Shown in pieces: positions 1-8,427 of a DNA stretch of 64,000 nucleotides. Source of the DNA: Coriobacteriaceae bacterium (GTDB lineage: Bacteria > Actinomycetota > Coriobacteriia > Coriobacteriales > Coriobacteriaceae); assembly GCA_902364975.1 (NCBI GenBank), contig CABJFQ010000004.1, positions 62,001 through 126,000 of the forward strand. The letters run 5' to 3'. The position numbers and the translations under genes are program-made. Each line of letters opens with the position of its first letter. Positions within the stretch are counted from its first letter, which is position 1. The notes under the pieces are model-generated. The model worked only from the letters and a program-made list of their open reading frames with translations. It made no database searches and was not told the origin of the DNA.

Positions 1-455
1 TAGACCGCAACACAACCCGTTCGCTCCGCGATGTCGCGCAGGCAGTTCTCGTACTGGCCGATGTTGCCAACCATAAAGCCGCCGCCATGGATGAACACGA
101 GCGCGGCAGAACCGCTCTCGTGGCTCTCGGGCGTGAAGACGTGCAGGGGAATGCCCCTGTCGCCAAAATTCATGACGACGGTCTTCTTGGCAACACCCGC
201 GCCCCTCACGACATGGGTCTCCTTGTTGGGCGCGGAGCGCCACGCGATCACGTCCACCGGCCCCGCCGGCGCCGGACCAGCAGCGAGCTTCGCGTGGGCG
301 CGCGCATAGACGCGCGGATCGAGCACGTGCTCGCGCTCATCTCCCGGCACGGGCTTCAGTAGGAGCTTCAGCCCATTAGGCTCGACGACCTCCCTAGCTC
401 CACGCTCAAGGACTTCAAGCTCGGAAGTGGGGTACTTTCTCTCCTCGGCGCCCAT
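1..455 (-). CDS. alpha/beta-hydrolase (esterase/lipase), 3' part outside window
   Basis: This frame is open from an ATG at 455 to the window edge and gives 151 residues of an incomplete protein. It carries HGGGF at about residue 121, the oxyanion-hole motif of hormone-sensitive-lipase-type alpha/beta hydrolases, followed by GQYENCLRDIAERTGC. The catalytic GxSxG, Asp and His would lie beyond the window. The ATG falls two bases after the stop of the aldo/keto reductase, so the two are probably co-transcribed and translationally coupled. Its position at the end of the sugar operon suggests deacylation of an esterified sugar or metabolite, but the substrate cannot be read from the sequence. Confidence 0.8.
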   Translation of the reverse strand, partial: MGAEERKYPTSELEVLERGAREVVEPNGLKLLLKPVPGDEREHVLDPRVYARAHAKLAAGPAPAGPVDVIAWRSAPNKETHVVRGAGVAKKTVVMNFGDRGIPLHVFTPESHESGSAALVFIHGGGFMVGNIGQYENCLRDIAERTGCVAV

Positions 456-457
456 GG

Positions 458-1402
458 CTAGCCGATCTTCAGCTCGTCAAGCTTGGCATCAAGCTTGGCC
501 ATCTCATCGGCGGAAAGCTCCCACTCGAACGTCTCGCAGTTCTGAACCGCGTGGGCGTCCGTGCGCACGCCAACGAGCGCGGTGCCAACGTACTCCTTCT
601 GGGTGCTCCAGTTCACGGCGACCTGTGCCACGGGTTTGTCGTGAGCCTCGGCTATCTCGTCCATGACCTTGAGCAGCTCCTGGACGCGAGAGAACTTGGG
701 CTCCTGGAAGTAGTCGTAGAAGCCGGCGCGGACGTCGCCCTCCTCGAACTTCGGCAGCGCGCGGAACTTGCCCGACAGGATGCCTGCGCCAAGGGAGCCA
801 TAGGTGAAGGAGTCGATGCCACGCTCGTAGCCCCACTTGATGAGGTCCTCGGAGGAGCGGTCAACCATAGAGTAGGGCGGCTGCTGGACATCAATCTGAG
901 CGACCTTCTCGCACTCCTCGATCATCTCGGTCGTGAAGTTGGAGACGCCGATGTGGCGAATCTTGCCCTGCTCCTTGAGGAGCTGGAGGGCGCACATCGT
1001 CTCGGAGAACGGGGTCTTAGCGTCGGGCCAGTGCACGAAGTAGAAATCGATGTAGTCGGTGCGGAGGTTGCGCAGCGAGCTCTCGACCTCCCTCATGATG
1101 TTCTTGAACGAGGAGTCGCGGTCATAGCCGGCGGCGCTGGTGATCAGGCCAACCTTAGTCGAGAGCAGGTAGCTCTCTCGGTCGATGCCCCTGAGCGCGT
1201 TGCCGACGACCTTCTCGGACGTGCCGTTGCCATAGCACGGCGCGGTGTCAATGAGGTTGACGCCGTGATCGAGCATGGTGCGGATGGCGGACATGCTGGC
1301 GGCGTCATCGTTCTCACCAAAGGAGTCGCCGCCGATCGCCCAGGTGCCCACGGCGAGCTGGGAGACGTCAACGTCGGAGTTCTTGAGGTGCGTGTAGCGC
1401 AT
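458..1402 (-). CDS. aldo/keto reductase
   Basis: A 314-aa NAD(P)H-dependent oxidoreductase of the AKR superfamily, of normal full length. The family tetrad is visible: Asp52 and Tyr57 in the LIDTAPCYGNG segment, Lys83 in STKVG and His124 in FYFVHWPD. The ATG at 1402 is preceded by GAAGGAG. It lies downstream of PTS IID, separated by a strong hairpin at 1422-1457, and directly upstream of the esterase. The likely role is reduction of a sugar-derived aldehyde or ketone in the same pathway. The family has broad specificity, so the substrate is unknown. Confidence 0.93.
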   Translation of the reverse strand: MRYTHLKNSDVDVSQLAVGTWAIGGDSFGENDDAASMSAIRTMLDHGVNLIDTAPCYGNGTSEKVVGNALRGIDRESYLLSTKVGLITSAAGYDRDSSFKNIMREVESSLRNLRTDYIDFYFVHWPDAKTPFSETMCALQLLKEQGKIRHIGVSNFTTEMIEECEKVAQIDVQQPPYSMVDRSSEDLIKWGYERGIDSFTYGSLGAGILSGKFRALPKFEEGDVRAGFYDYFQEPKFSRVQELLKVMDEIAEAHDKPVAQVAVNWSTQKEYVGTALVGVRTDAHAVQNCETFEWELSADEMAKLDAKLDELKIG

Positions 1403-1421
1403 ATTCTCTCCTTCTAATGGG

Positions 1422-1457
1422 GCGGCACGCGTCGAATGTCCTCGATCGCGTGCCGCC
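1422..1457 (-). other. intercistronic hairpin between PTS IID and aldo/keto reductase
   Basis: Perfect 11-bp inverted repeat, GGCGGCACGCG at 1422-1432 and CGCGTGCCGCC at 1447-1457, with a 14-nt loop. On the minus strand it is not followed by a T-run but by the reductase ribosome-binding site. It is therefore more likely a processing/stability hairpin or weak attenuator, lowering expression of the two distal genes, than a full terminator. Confidence 0.6.
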
Positions 1458-1499
1458 AGGAATTGCCTTGAACAGGCTTCGAATGATCCGGAAACCGCC

Positions 1500-2336
1500 T
1501 TATACGATGCCCACGAGGCCGAGGACGAGCGCCAGAACCATGATGCCGACCAGGATGATGTTGACGTTCACGTTCTTCTTGCGCAGGAGCCAGAGGACGA
1601 CGAGAGTAAGTCCCAGGGGCACGATGCCCTTGAAGATCGAGTCGAGGTAGGTCTGGATCATGACGGGGTCGGAGTCTTGAACCGGAATGGACAGGATCGT
1701 GTTGAATTGGACGTTCGCCGCAGTCATGGCGCCGATCATCACGAGGCCGATCGTGGAGGTCGCCTTGGTGATGAGCTTCATGAGGCCACCCTCGTACATC
1801 TCGGAGATGAAGTTGGTGCCCATGCTGAAGCCGAGGTAGGTCATGAAGTATCGGCAGAGGATCGACGGGATGTTGTAGATCAGCAGGAACATGATCGCGC
1901 CGAGGGGCGAGCCGCTCATGGCGAGGTTGATTCCGATGCCGGCGGCGATAACACGCAAGACGCCCCAGAAGATTGCGTCGCCGATGCCGGACATCGGGCC
2001 CATCAGGGAGACCTTGATACCGTCGATGGACTCGGTGTCGAAGTCTTCGTGCCGCGAGTTCTCCCTCTCCATGGAGGCGACGAGGCCCATGGCGAACGTG
2101 CCGACGTTCTGGGTAATGTTGTACCAAGTCGTGTGACGCTTCATGGCGTCGGCACGGGCCTCGGGGTCATCGGCGTAGTAGCGGTTAAGCGCGGGCTGGA
2201 CGGAGTACAGCCAGCCGTCGGCGCCAGCCTTGACGGAACCGCCGGCGCAGGAGGCGAACACGGAGAAGGAGCGCAGGAAAATGCTGTTGAGCATCTTCTT
2301 GTCTTCAGGGCTCACATTCTTGGTCAGGTTGCTCAT
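1500..2336 (-). CDS. PTS system mannose/fructose/sorbose family IID component
   Basis: A 278-aa membrane subunit of a mannose-family (class II Man) phosphotransferase permease. It forms the sugar channel with IIC. The N-terminal helical part (PALNRYYADDPEARADAMKRH, then the MGPMSGIGDAIFWGV loop) and the hydrophobic C-terminus are typical of IID. The start overlaps the IIC stop by 4 bp (ATGA), indicating translational coupling. It follows IIA, IIB and IIC in the same operon. The Man family includes transporters for mannose, sorbose, fructose, N-acetylgalactosamine and other sugars; specificity is not readable here. Confidence 0.95.
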   Translation of the reverse strand: MSNLTKNVSPEDKKMLNSIFLRSFSVFASCAGGSVKAGADGWLYSVQPALNRYYADDPEARADAMKRHTTWYNITQNVGTFAMGLVASMERENSRHEDFDTESIDGIKVSLMGPMSGIGDAIFWGVLRVIAAGIGINLAMSGSPLGAIMFLLIYNIPSILCRYFMTYLGFSMGTNFISEMYEGGLMKLITKATSTIGLVMIGAMTAANVQFNTILSIPVQDSDPVMIQTYLDSIFKGIVPLGLTLVVLWLLRKKNVNVNIILVGIMVLALVLGLVGIV

Positions 2337-3145
2337 GCGAAGAAATCCTCCTCGTCGCTGGTTGCAGAGTCGCCGGAAACGGCCTGGGCGGCTATGCCCT
2401 TCTTGGTGAGATCTAAGATCTCCTTGTCGCGGAGGGCGGAGGCCACCGCGATGATGACACCGAGAACCGCGATGGCGATCATCGGGAGACCGAGGTACTG
2501 GTAGAGCGTGAAGCCCAGGAAGAAGTAGATGCTAAGCTCGGTGCTCCACAGCATCTGGAGCAGGAGCGCCATACCAACGGCGGGCAGGAGGGCGCCCACG
2601 GCGTTGAGGCCGTTCATGACATTGGCCGGAATCTGGTTAACGATGGCGGCAACGGGCTCAGCGCCGAGGTAAACGCCGAGGAAGGCGATGAGGCCAAAGG
2701 CAGCGTACTTAACGAACCAGAGAACGAAGTGCTGAAGCGCGAGGCCCTTCTCGTTGCCCTCGGCGGCCATCTTGTCAAAGGTGGCGGCGAAGAACGCAAG
2801 GAACACGTTGTTCATGAAGATCGAGAGGAACGCGGTGACGACACCCACGGGAACGGCCAGCGTGATAGCGGCACCCTGGTCGATGCCGGCGCCAACGGTG
2901 AAGGCGACGGCGAGGGCGGTCGCAGTAACGGGCTCGGCGGAGATAGCGCCACCGATGTTAACCGCGCCCATGAAGATCGCCTCGAGAGAGGCACCGATGA
3001 TAACACCGGTCTTGACGTCGCCCATCAGGAGGCCCGCAACGAGGCCCACCACGAGAGGACGCTCGATCATGCACTGACCGAGAACCCAGTTGCCGCCGTA
3101 GCAAATCAGCACGGTCAACCAGGCCATTAATGCCAACCCAATCAT
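2333..3145 (-). CDS. PTS system mannose/fructose/sorbose family IIC component
   Basis: A 270-aa polytopic membrane protein and the principal permease subunit of the Man-family PTS. Features visible include the N-terminal QCMIERPLVVGLVAGLLMGDVKTGVIIGASLEAIFMGAVNIGG segment typical of EIIC-sorbose proteins and repeated hydrophobic stretches throughout. The ATG at 3145 follows AAGGAAG at suitable spacing. It overlaps IID by 4 bp and sits 46 bp downstream of IIB. It works in the cytoplasmic membrane, moving sugar while IIB phosphorylates it. Confidence 0.95.
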   Translation of the reverse strand: MIGLALMAWLTVLICYGGNWVLGQCMIERPLVVGLVAGLLMGDVKTGVIIGASLEAIFMGAVNIGGAISAEPVTATALAVAFTVGAGIDQGAAITLAVPVGVVTAFLSIFMNNVFLAFFAATFDKMAAEGNEKGLALQHFVLWFVKYAAFGLIAFLGVYLGAEPVAAIVNQIPANVMNGLNAVGALLPAVGMALLLQMLWSTELSIYFFLGFTLYQYLGLPMIAIAVLGVIIAVASALRDKEILDLTKKGIAAQAVSGDSATSDEEDFFA

Positions 3146-3191
3146 TTGACTTCCTTTCTTTCATTTCATTTGGCCGCCTGGCCAAATCCCC

Positions 3192-3695
3192 TTATTTCCC
3201 CGCCGCCTCGATCAGACTCTTGAGAGGAGTCTTGGGATTGGATGGGATAAGCTGATGGAAAACCGGAATACCCTGCTCGCAAAGCTCCTTCGCGGCCTCG
3301 AGCTCATCCGGGTTGAGCATGATCGTGGAGTTGAGGGCGACCTTGCTATCCGGATCGGACTTGTCGAAGCGGCCGACATTGGCAACGTTCACGCCCTCGA
3401 TCTTGCCCGGTGCGCCCTTAACGAGCTCAAGCACGTCACGCACGCAGTTGGTGAGCGCGAAGATGCGCATGGAGTCCGCACGCGGATCGTTCGCGATGCG
3501 ACAGGCATCCGGAACATCCTTGACGAGGAGCTTCTGGCCCGCCGGCGTACCCATGGAAAGCGTCATGCGAAGGGCATCGCTCTCCACGGCGTGCTTGTTG
3601 GCGACGATGATCCTGGTGGTGTTGAGCTCCTTGGTCCACACCAGGGCGACCTGTCCGTGAATCAGACGGTCATCGACTCGAACCTGTACAATCAT
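3192..3695 (-). CDS. PTS system mannose/fructose/sorbose family IIB component
   Basis: A 167-aa cytoplasmic phosphotransfer protein. The phosphorylated histidine is His13 within VRVDDRLIHGQVALVW, the diagnostic IIB-Man motif. It takes phosphate from IIA (the adjacent gene) and passes it to sugar entering through IIC/IID. Length is normal for a stand-alone IIB, so IIA and IIB are separate genes here rather than fused as in E. coli ManX. The ATG at 3695 follows an AGGGAGAGAGG ribosome-binding region. Confidence 0.95.
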   Translation of the reverse strand: MIVQVRVDDRLIHGQVALVWTKELNTTRIIVANKHAVESDALRMTLSMGTPAGQKLLVKDVPDACRIANDPRADSMRIFALTNCVRDVLELVKGAPGKIEGVNVANVGRFDKSDPDSKVALNSTIMLNPDELEAAKELCEQGIPVFHQLIPSNPKTPLKSLIEAAGK

Positions 3696-3726
3696 TGTTT
3701 CCTCTCTCCCTGCTTGTTAGTACTCT

Positions 3727-4155
3727 CTAATCAAAGAAGTCTCCCTCGGACTCCTCGTTGTCCGCGGCCTTGCTCGGAGGCTCGACGACCTGCATCGTCG
3801 CCCTCGCCAGCTTGACGCTCTGCTTGATCGAATCTGCCGTGACCGGCTCGGCGCCGAGGAGCGTCTCGATCACGAGGCCGAGGTTCATACCGGTGACGTG
3901 GACGATTCCGCGCTTCTCCGGCTCCATGAGGACGACTTTCTGGAAGACGGAGCCACCGTAGATGTCGGTGAAGATGACGGCCTCGTCCTCAGGGCCCACC
4001 GAGTCAATAAAGGCCTGGATGCGAGGGGTGAAATCGGAATCGTCCACGTAGCAGTCAACTGCCTCCACCATGTCCGCCATGCCGGTCAGAATCTCGATCG
4101 AGCTCCTGATTCCGCTTGCGAGGTGGCCGTGCGACGCGACAAGAACCTTCTTCAT
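3727..4155 (-). CDS. PTS system mannose/fructose/sorbose family IIA component
   Basis: A 142-aa IIA domain protein that receives phosphate from HPr. The N-terminal VLVASHGHLASGI contains His9, equivalent to the active-site His10 of EIIA-Man. The FTDIYGGSVFQK segment matches the conserved Thr-Asp-GG region of the family. It lies between the aldolase (10 bp upstream) and IIB (31 bp downstream), with a GGAG ribosome-binding site. The C-terminus ends in an acidic tail (EESEGDFFD). Confidence 0.94.
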   Translation of the reverse strand: MKKVLVASHGHLASGIRSSIEILTGMADMVEAVDCYVDDSDFTPRIQAFIDSVGPEDEAVIFTDIYGGSVFQKVVLMEPEKRGIVHVTGMNLGLVIETLLGAEPVTADSIKQSVKLARATMQVVEPPSKAADNEESEGDFFD

Positions 4156-4165
4156 CGAGTCTCTC

Positions 4166-5020
4166 CTAGAGCGAATAGTGGTTGGGGTTCAGAAGCTGGA
4201 TCTTACTGGCGACGAACGCGCGCATGTCGGGGGCGGCGTCCATCAGGAGGCCAACGCCGTTGCCGTCGTTCTTACCGGAGTTGATGTCCTTCTCGAAGGC
4301 GCGGTACATGGAACGGAAGTACTCCGTGGCGATGTTGAACTTACTCATGCCGAGGTTCACGGCCTCCTGGAGCTGCTCGTCGGGGATGTCGGAACATCCG
4401 TGCATGACAAGGGGAACGCTGACGGCCTCCCTGCAGGCCTTGATGCGCTCCATGTCGAGGTTCGGGACCTTGACGTAGGGGCCGTGGGCATTGCCGACGG
4501 CGATGGCGAGCGAGCCGCAACCGGTGCCCTCGACGAACTCCTCGGCGAGGTTCGGGTCGGTGTAGTGGTCGCTGTTCACGAAATCGTTGGCGTCGGAGCC
4601 GTTACCGACATGGCCGAGCTCGGCCTCGATGTCGACGTCGAAGATCTTGGCGACCTGGACGACGTCCTTCGTGAGCTGGAAGTTCTCCTCATAGGGAAGT
4701 GAGGAACCGTCGACCATGACGGAGGGGAAGCCGGCCTTGACGCCCTTGACGGCGATCTCGTAACCAGCGGAGTGATCCTGGTGGACGGCGACGGGCACAC
4801 TCGCGCGCTCGGCGTAATAGCGGGCGGCGAAGGCGATGATGTCGAGGGCGCAGTGGTCCTCGAAGCCGGGCCAATACTGGATGATGATGGGCATGTGCTC
4901 ATCCTCGGCGGCCTGGATCGCATAACGGATGGTCTCCGTGTTGATGACGTTGATCGCGGACACGCCATAGTGGTGCTCGGTCGCATGTTGAAGAAGCTCG
5001 TTGACCTTGATGAGAGACAT
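4166..5020 (-). CDS. class II ketose-bisphosphate aldolase (GatY/KbaY/Fba-like)
   Basis: A 284-aa zinc-dependent aldolase that should split a ketose-1,6-bisphosphate into glyceraldehyde-3-phosphate or DHAP products. Visible family features are VAVHQDHS with catalytic Asp82 and zinc ligand His83, VMVDGSSLPYEEN, IEAELGHVG, the ligand His179 in GNAHGPY and His207 in VMHGCSD. The usual HLDHG and HGGSG motifs read HQDHS and HGCSD, so the phosphate-binding loop is slightly divergent and the substrate may not be standard fructose- or tagatose-bisphosphate. It is the gene immediately before the PTS IIA-D set, so it probably cleaves the sugar phosphate that this PTS produces. Confidence 0.92.
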   Translation of the reverse strand: MSLIKVNELLQHATEHHYGVSAINVINTETIRYAIQAAEDEHMPIIIQYWPGFEDHCALDIIAFAARYYAERASVPVAVHQDHSAGYEIAVKGVKAGFPSVMVDGSSLPYEENFQLTKDVVQVAKIFDVDIEAELGHVGNGSDANDFVNSDHYTDPNLAEEFVEGTGCGSLAIAVGNAHGPYVKVPNLDMERIKACREAVSVPLVMHGCSDIPDEQLQEAVNLGMSKFNIATEYFRSMYRAFEKDINSGKNDGNGVGLLMDAAPDMRAFVASKIQLLNPNHYSL

Positions 5021-5134
5021 CTTTATCTTCCTTTCACCTGGATAATCATTGGATCGGACAGTTCTCAGCTCGTCAGCTGGTTGAACACGAAGCGAAGCGC
5101 GAGGCAGGCAGGCGCTTGCGAAGCGCGGTGGAGC

Positions 5135-6334
5135 CTATGCGGCCGCCTCCTCAGGCTGTGGCGCCGCGCTTCTACGCCACAGCACGTACGTCACAAGAGC
5201 AACGACCGCAGCAATCGTTGAAACGAGGGCGAAGGCCAGGAAACCCGCGTGCGTGCCGAGCGCGTCGCACGCCCAACCGCCAAACAAGTTCGCAACCACG
5301 ACGGACAGACCGCTCTGGACCATCGCGAAGGCGCTCTGACCTCGAGCGCGACAATCCTCGTAGGTGTGGTTGGCAATGTAGGTAACGCAGGAGTAGTAAA
5401 CGGTCATGTAACTCACGCTCTGCAGCAGCTGTCCGCAGATCATGACCGGGACGATGCCGGTGCCCACGAGCACGAGCCTGAGAGCCGCCATGAAGCAGGA
5501 AAAGATCAGGAGGTTCATCTCGCCGAAGCGCCTGACCAGCTTGGAGGAGACGAGCAGGATGGGGATCTCGCTCGCAGCGGAGACCGCGCTCAGGACGCCC
5601 ACGAGGTTCTGACCCTCGCCAAGCTCGACCGCGTAGCGGCCCAAGAACGCCCCGATGAAGCCAATCGCGGCCGAGCTGATGAAGGCGAAGACCAAGACGA
5701 ATGCGATCTCGTTGCTGGTGAACAGCGAGAGGAGGCCCTTTCCGTGGGAGACCTTGGGATCGTCCGCAGCATTGGCGCGAACTCCCGCCTCGGGGAGGCG
5801 CCACATGTGAGCCGCGAAGGTCACCAGCGCGGCGGAGACCACCGCGAACTGGATTTGAGGAGCCACGTCAAGCAGCCAGCCGACGATCAGGACGACGATG
5901 GCGTAGCCGATGGTGCCACCCATGCGAATGCGAGAAAAGTCCAGGCCAGAGCGATCCGCGAGCTCGATGACGAGGGAGTCGCTCAGGGGCAGGAGCCCCG
6001 AGAAAAACGCCGAGAATGCAAAGGTTACGAGAAGGACCGGGACGAACGTCGACGCCAGGTAATACAGCGGAGCGAGTACCGCCGCCGCAAGGCAGAGGGC
6101 CACGATGACCGCGCGGCGGCGCCCGAGCTTGTCGGCGATCGTCGACCAGAGCGGCTGGATGGCGAGCGCACACACCGGGGTCGCCGCGAGGAGGATGCCG
6201 GTCTGGGCCGCGCTGAGGCCGAGGCTCGTGTAGTGAGCGGAGAGAAACGGCGAGTACACGCCCGCGCAGACCCAGTAGAGTACGTTCGCGAAGAACAGCG
6301 AAGTCATGCTTGCGTTTGTCCTGGCGTTGTGCAT
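5135..6334 (-). CDS. MFS transporter, 12 predicted membrane segments
   Basis: A 399-aa major facilitator superfamily protein with hydrophobic segments along its whole length and the loop DKLGRRRAV between helices 2 and 3, the conserved MFS motif. I place the start at the ATG at 6334 because GAAGGGAG precedes it; an upstream in-frame extension to 6427 runs through the operator region and lacks support. It is the first gene of the minus-strand sugar locus and divergent from the RpiR regulator, so it probably imports or exports a sugar or sugar derivative of that pathway. A 114-bp gap separates it from the aldolase. Confidence 0.88.
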   Translation of the reverse strand: MHNARTNASMTSLFFANVLYWVCAGVYSPFLSAHYTSLGLSAAQTGILLAATPVCALAIQPLWSTIADKLGRRRAVIVALCLAAAVLAPLYYLASTFVPVLLVTFAFSAFFSGLLPLSDSLVIELADRSGLDFSRIRMGGTIGYAIVVLIVGWLLDVAPQIQFAVVSAALVTFAAHMWRLPEAGVRANAADDPKVSHGKGLLSLFTSNEIAFVLVFAFISSAAIGFIGAFLGRYAVELGEGQNLVGVLSAVSAASEIPILLVSSKLVRRFGEMNLLIFSCFMAALRLVLVGTGIVPVMICGQLLQSVSYMTVYYSCVTYIANHTYEDCRARGQSAFAMVQSGLSVVVANLFGGWACDALGTHAGFLAFALVSTIAAVVALVTYVLWRRSAAPQPEEAAA

Positions 6335-6419
6335 CGTGCTTCTCCCTTCTTGCTCGCCGGGTGCCTGTCTGGGCTTCGAAGTGATCCACCATCTAGCGTG
6401 AAACGGAGTTGCGAGGCGT

Positions 6420-6442
6420 TGAAACAATGTTCTGTTGTTTCA
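6420..6442. promoter_or_regulatory. candidate RpiR operator 1
   Basis: Perfect inverted repeat TGAAACAA (6420-6427), 7-nt spacer, TTGTTTCA (6435-6442), in the divergent region between the MFS gene and the RpiR-type regulator. A further half-site TTGTTTCA lies just downstream near 6457-6464. The TGAAA/TTTCA core is of the kind bound by RpiR/MurR-family proteins. It lies upstream of the MFS start at 6334. Confidence 0.6.
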
Positions 6443-6534
6443 TCGTTTTCGTGCCGTTGTTTCACGACTCATAAGATAGCAGCTCAAGCTGAGATTGCGC
6501 CGAGGAAGTACCGATTTACCGCGAACGGTAGGAA

Positions 6535-6565
6535 ATCAGCGGTGAAACGCTATTTCACCGCTGAT
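6535..6565. promoter_or_regulatory. candidate RpiR operator 2 (13-bp perfect palindrome)
   Basis: ATCAGCGGTGAAA at 6535-6547 and TTTCACCGCTGAT at 6553-6565 form a perfect 13-bp inverted repeat around a 5-nt centre. A TGAAACA half-site follows directly. It lies 70-100 bp upstream of the RpiR-type start codon, fitting autoregulation and control of the divergent sugar operon. The rest of 6335-6634 holds a smaller palindrome, TACCG-cgaa-CGGTA, near 6518-6531, and no gene. Confidence 0.65.
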
Positions 6566-6634
6566 GAAACATTTTGCTTAATTTTCACCTCTCTTGACCT
6601 AAGATACAAAGCAAGCTAGGACCAAGGAGTAACC

Positions 6635-7498
6635 ATGGATAAGACAGGGGATGTGCTCAGCCACATCTGCGCGGTCATGAGCAGCCTATCCCCCTCGGAG
6701 AAGGCAATCGCAACGTATGTGCTCGACCACCCGTCGGATGTCGCAACGATGACCGTCCGCGAACTCGCCGCAGAAACCGGTACGTCACCGGCGTCTGTTT
6801 CGAGATTCGCAAGGACGCTTGACTACCGAACCTATTCGGACATGCGTCTGGCGCTCGGCATATCCATCAGCAGGGCATCCGGCGAAGAAAAGGCCACGGA
6901 CGGCAGGATTACTCTGGACGACGTCGAGGGCTCCATCAAGTACGTCCTGTCTCACAAGGTCAAGGAGCTCTCCCAAACCGCCTCGCTCATTGACTCCGAT
7001 GACTTTTCGGCAGTCGTCAATCTGCTCCACAACGCCAACCTCGTCCTGATCGCGGGCGTCGGCAACTCGATTAACATGGGCGTAAACGCGGCGTTCAAGC
7101 TCTCGCAGGTTGGAGTCAGAGCGTTTTGCCCCAGTACCACCGAAGCCATGGTCTCCGTCGCAACCAGCCTCAAGGAGAATGACGTTCTGCTCGTCATTTC
7201 GACGTCCGGATACTCGAAGCGCCTCGTCAACATATTCGACTCTGCCGAGGATTCGAACACCCCCATCATCATGATCACAGACAACCCGGATACGCCGCTC
7301 GCGAAGCGTGCCACGCATATCATCCGAGCCATCTCGCGAGATCAGGCCATCACCGGAACCGAGATCGCCTTCTCGCACAGCTCGATCAACTTCGTCATCG
7401 AGCTGCTGTTCCTCTTCCTGACCTCTTGCTGGGATGACCCGGTAGAGTTTAACAGGATCATCTCGAAGAATCTCATGGGAGACAAGCAATACAGCTAG
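6635..7498 (+). CDS. MurR/RpiR family transcriptional regulator
   Basis: A 287-aa regulator with an N-terminal helix-turn-helix of the HTH_6 type (residues 1-77, including the TVRELAAETGTSPASVSRFARTLDY helix) and a C-terminal SIS sugar-phosphate isomerase-like domain (about 125-250, with VLIAGVGNSINMG and VISTSGYSK). Such proteins sense phosphosugars through the SIS domain. The AAGGAG ribosome-binding site precedes the ATG. It is divergent from the MFS-aldolase-PTS operon and followed by a HAD phosphatase, so it is the likely regulator of this locus through the palindromes at 6420-6442 and 6535-6565. Activator or repressor mode is unknown. Confidence 0.94.
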   Translation: MDKTGDVLSHICAVMSSLSPSEKAIATYVLDHPSDVATMTVRELAAETGTSPASVSRFARTLDYRTYSDMRLALGISISRASGEEKATDGRITLDDVEGSIKYVLSHKVKELSQTASLIDSDDFSAVVNLLHNANLVLIAGVGNSINMGVNAAFKLSQVGVRAFCPSTTEAMVSVATSLKENDVLLVISTSGYSKRLVNIFDSAEDSNTPIIMITDNPDTPLAKRATHIIRAISRDQAITGTEIAFSHSSINFVIELLFLFLTSCWDDPVEFNRIISKNLMGDKQYS

Positions 7499-7547
7499 GA
7501 CGACGCACGCCGACGCACCGATGCCCAGACCGAAACGGGAGGACCCC

Positions 7548-8375
7548 TTGATAAAGCTCATCCTCGCAGACATGGATGGGACCCTGTTGCCGTTTGGCTC
7601 AAGGGTCGTATCGGAGCGCACGCACAGCGCGATTCTTTCGGCGCTCGATGCGGGCATCGCGTTCGGCCCCGCAAGCGGGCGCGACTACGCCGACCTGGCC
7701 GATGCCTTTGACGGCGACGCGCGCTGTTTCTCGACCGGCATCATGGCCAACGGAAAGAAGGTCTTCTCCAGCGGCGAACTCGTGTTCAAAAAGACGCTCT
7801 CGACGGAGGCCCTCGTCAAGCTCGATAGCGCTGTACGCCCCTACGCGGGGACGTCACTCTGGCTAGTCGCCGATGTCGATGAGACAGGCAAGCGCTGCGA
7901 GCAGTTCCTCTGCGCCGTCGAGCCTGGCGACGAATTCGCCTTGGAAGTCGTTAAGGACTCCGGAAGAGACATGGCGCTCGGAGACGTGCCCACGAACCGT
8001 GACGTCATAACCGCCGGCATCTTCGTCAATGTCAGCTCCGCCCCGACGGAAGTCGTTCGGAGTCGATGCAAGGAAGCCTGCCCAGAACTTGATTTCCCCT
8101 CGCCCGTCCCATTCTTCCTCGATGTTGTTCCGGCTGGCTGGAGCAAGGTAAACGGACTCGACGCGCTTCTCGGCAGCCTTGGGGTCACGCTGGACGAGGT
8201 CGCTTTTATCGGAGACTCGGAAAACGACGTGACGCTCCTCGATAAGGTGCCGAACTCCTACGCAGTCGCGGGCGCGATGCCAGAGGCGAAGGCCGCGGCC
8301 CATCACCTGATCGGGAACGCAGCCGAGGACTCCGTCGCGAAGCTCATCGAACAGATTGTCCAGCAGCGAGGCTAG
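7548..8375 (+). CDS. HAD-superfamily (Cof-type) phosphatase
   Basis: A HAD hydrolase of about 275 aa, type IIB like Cof/YidA sugar phosphatases. Motif I is LILADMDGTLLPFG with the nucleophile pair Asp8/Asp10. Motif III-IV is near the C-terminus (GWSKVNGLDALLGSLG, then FIGDSENDVTLL). I choose a TTG start at 7548 because GGGAGG lies five bases before it and the protein then begins like its family. An ATG at 7521 would add nine residues but has no ribosome-binding site. It is co-directional with and 49 bp after the RpiR-type gene, so it may dephosphorylate a surplus sugar phosphate from the same pathway. Confidence 0.88.
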   Translation: MIKLILADMDGTLLPFGSRVVSERTHSAILSALDAGIAFGPASGRDYADLADAFDGDARCFSTGIMANGKKVFSSGELVFKKTLSTEALVKLDSAVRPYAGTSLWLVADVDETGKRCEQFLCAVEPGDEFALEVVKDSGRDMALGDVPTNRDVITAGIFVNVSSAPTEVVRSRCKEACPELDFPSPVPFFLDVVPAGWSKVNGLDALLGSLGVTLDEVAFIGDSENDVTLLDKVPNSYAVAGAMPEAKAAAHHLIGNAAEDSVAKLIEQIVQQRG

Positions 8376-8427
8376 GGTTCCGCCAGCGTGGCATGCGCCG
8401 CGTGCCTCGTCATCCGTTCGTGGCGCG

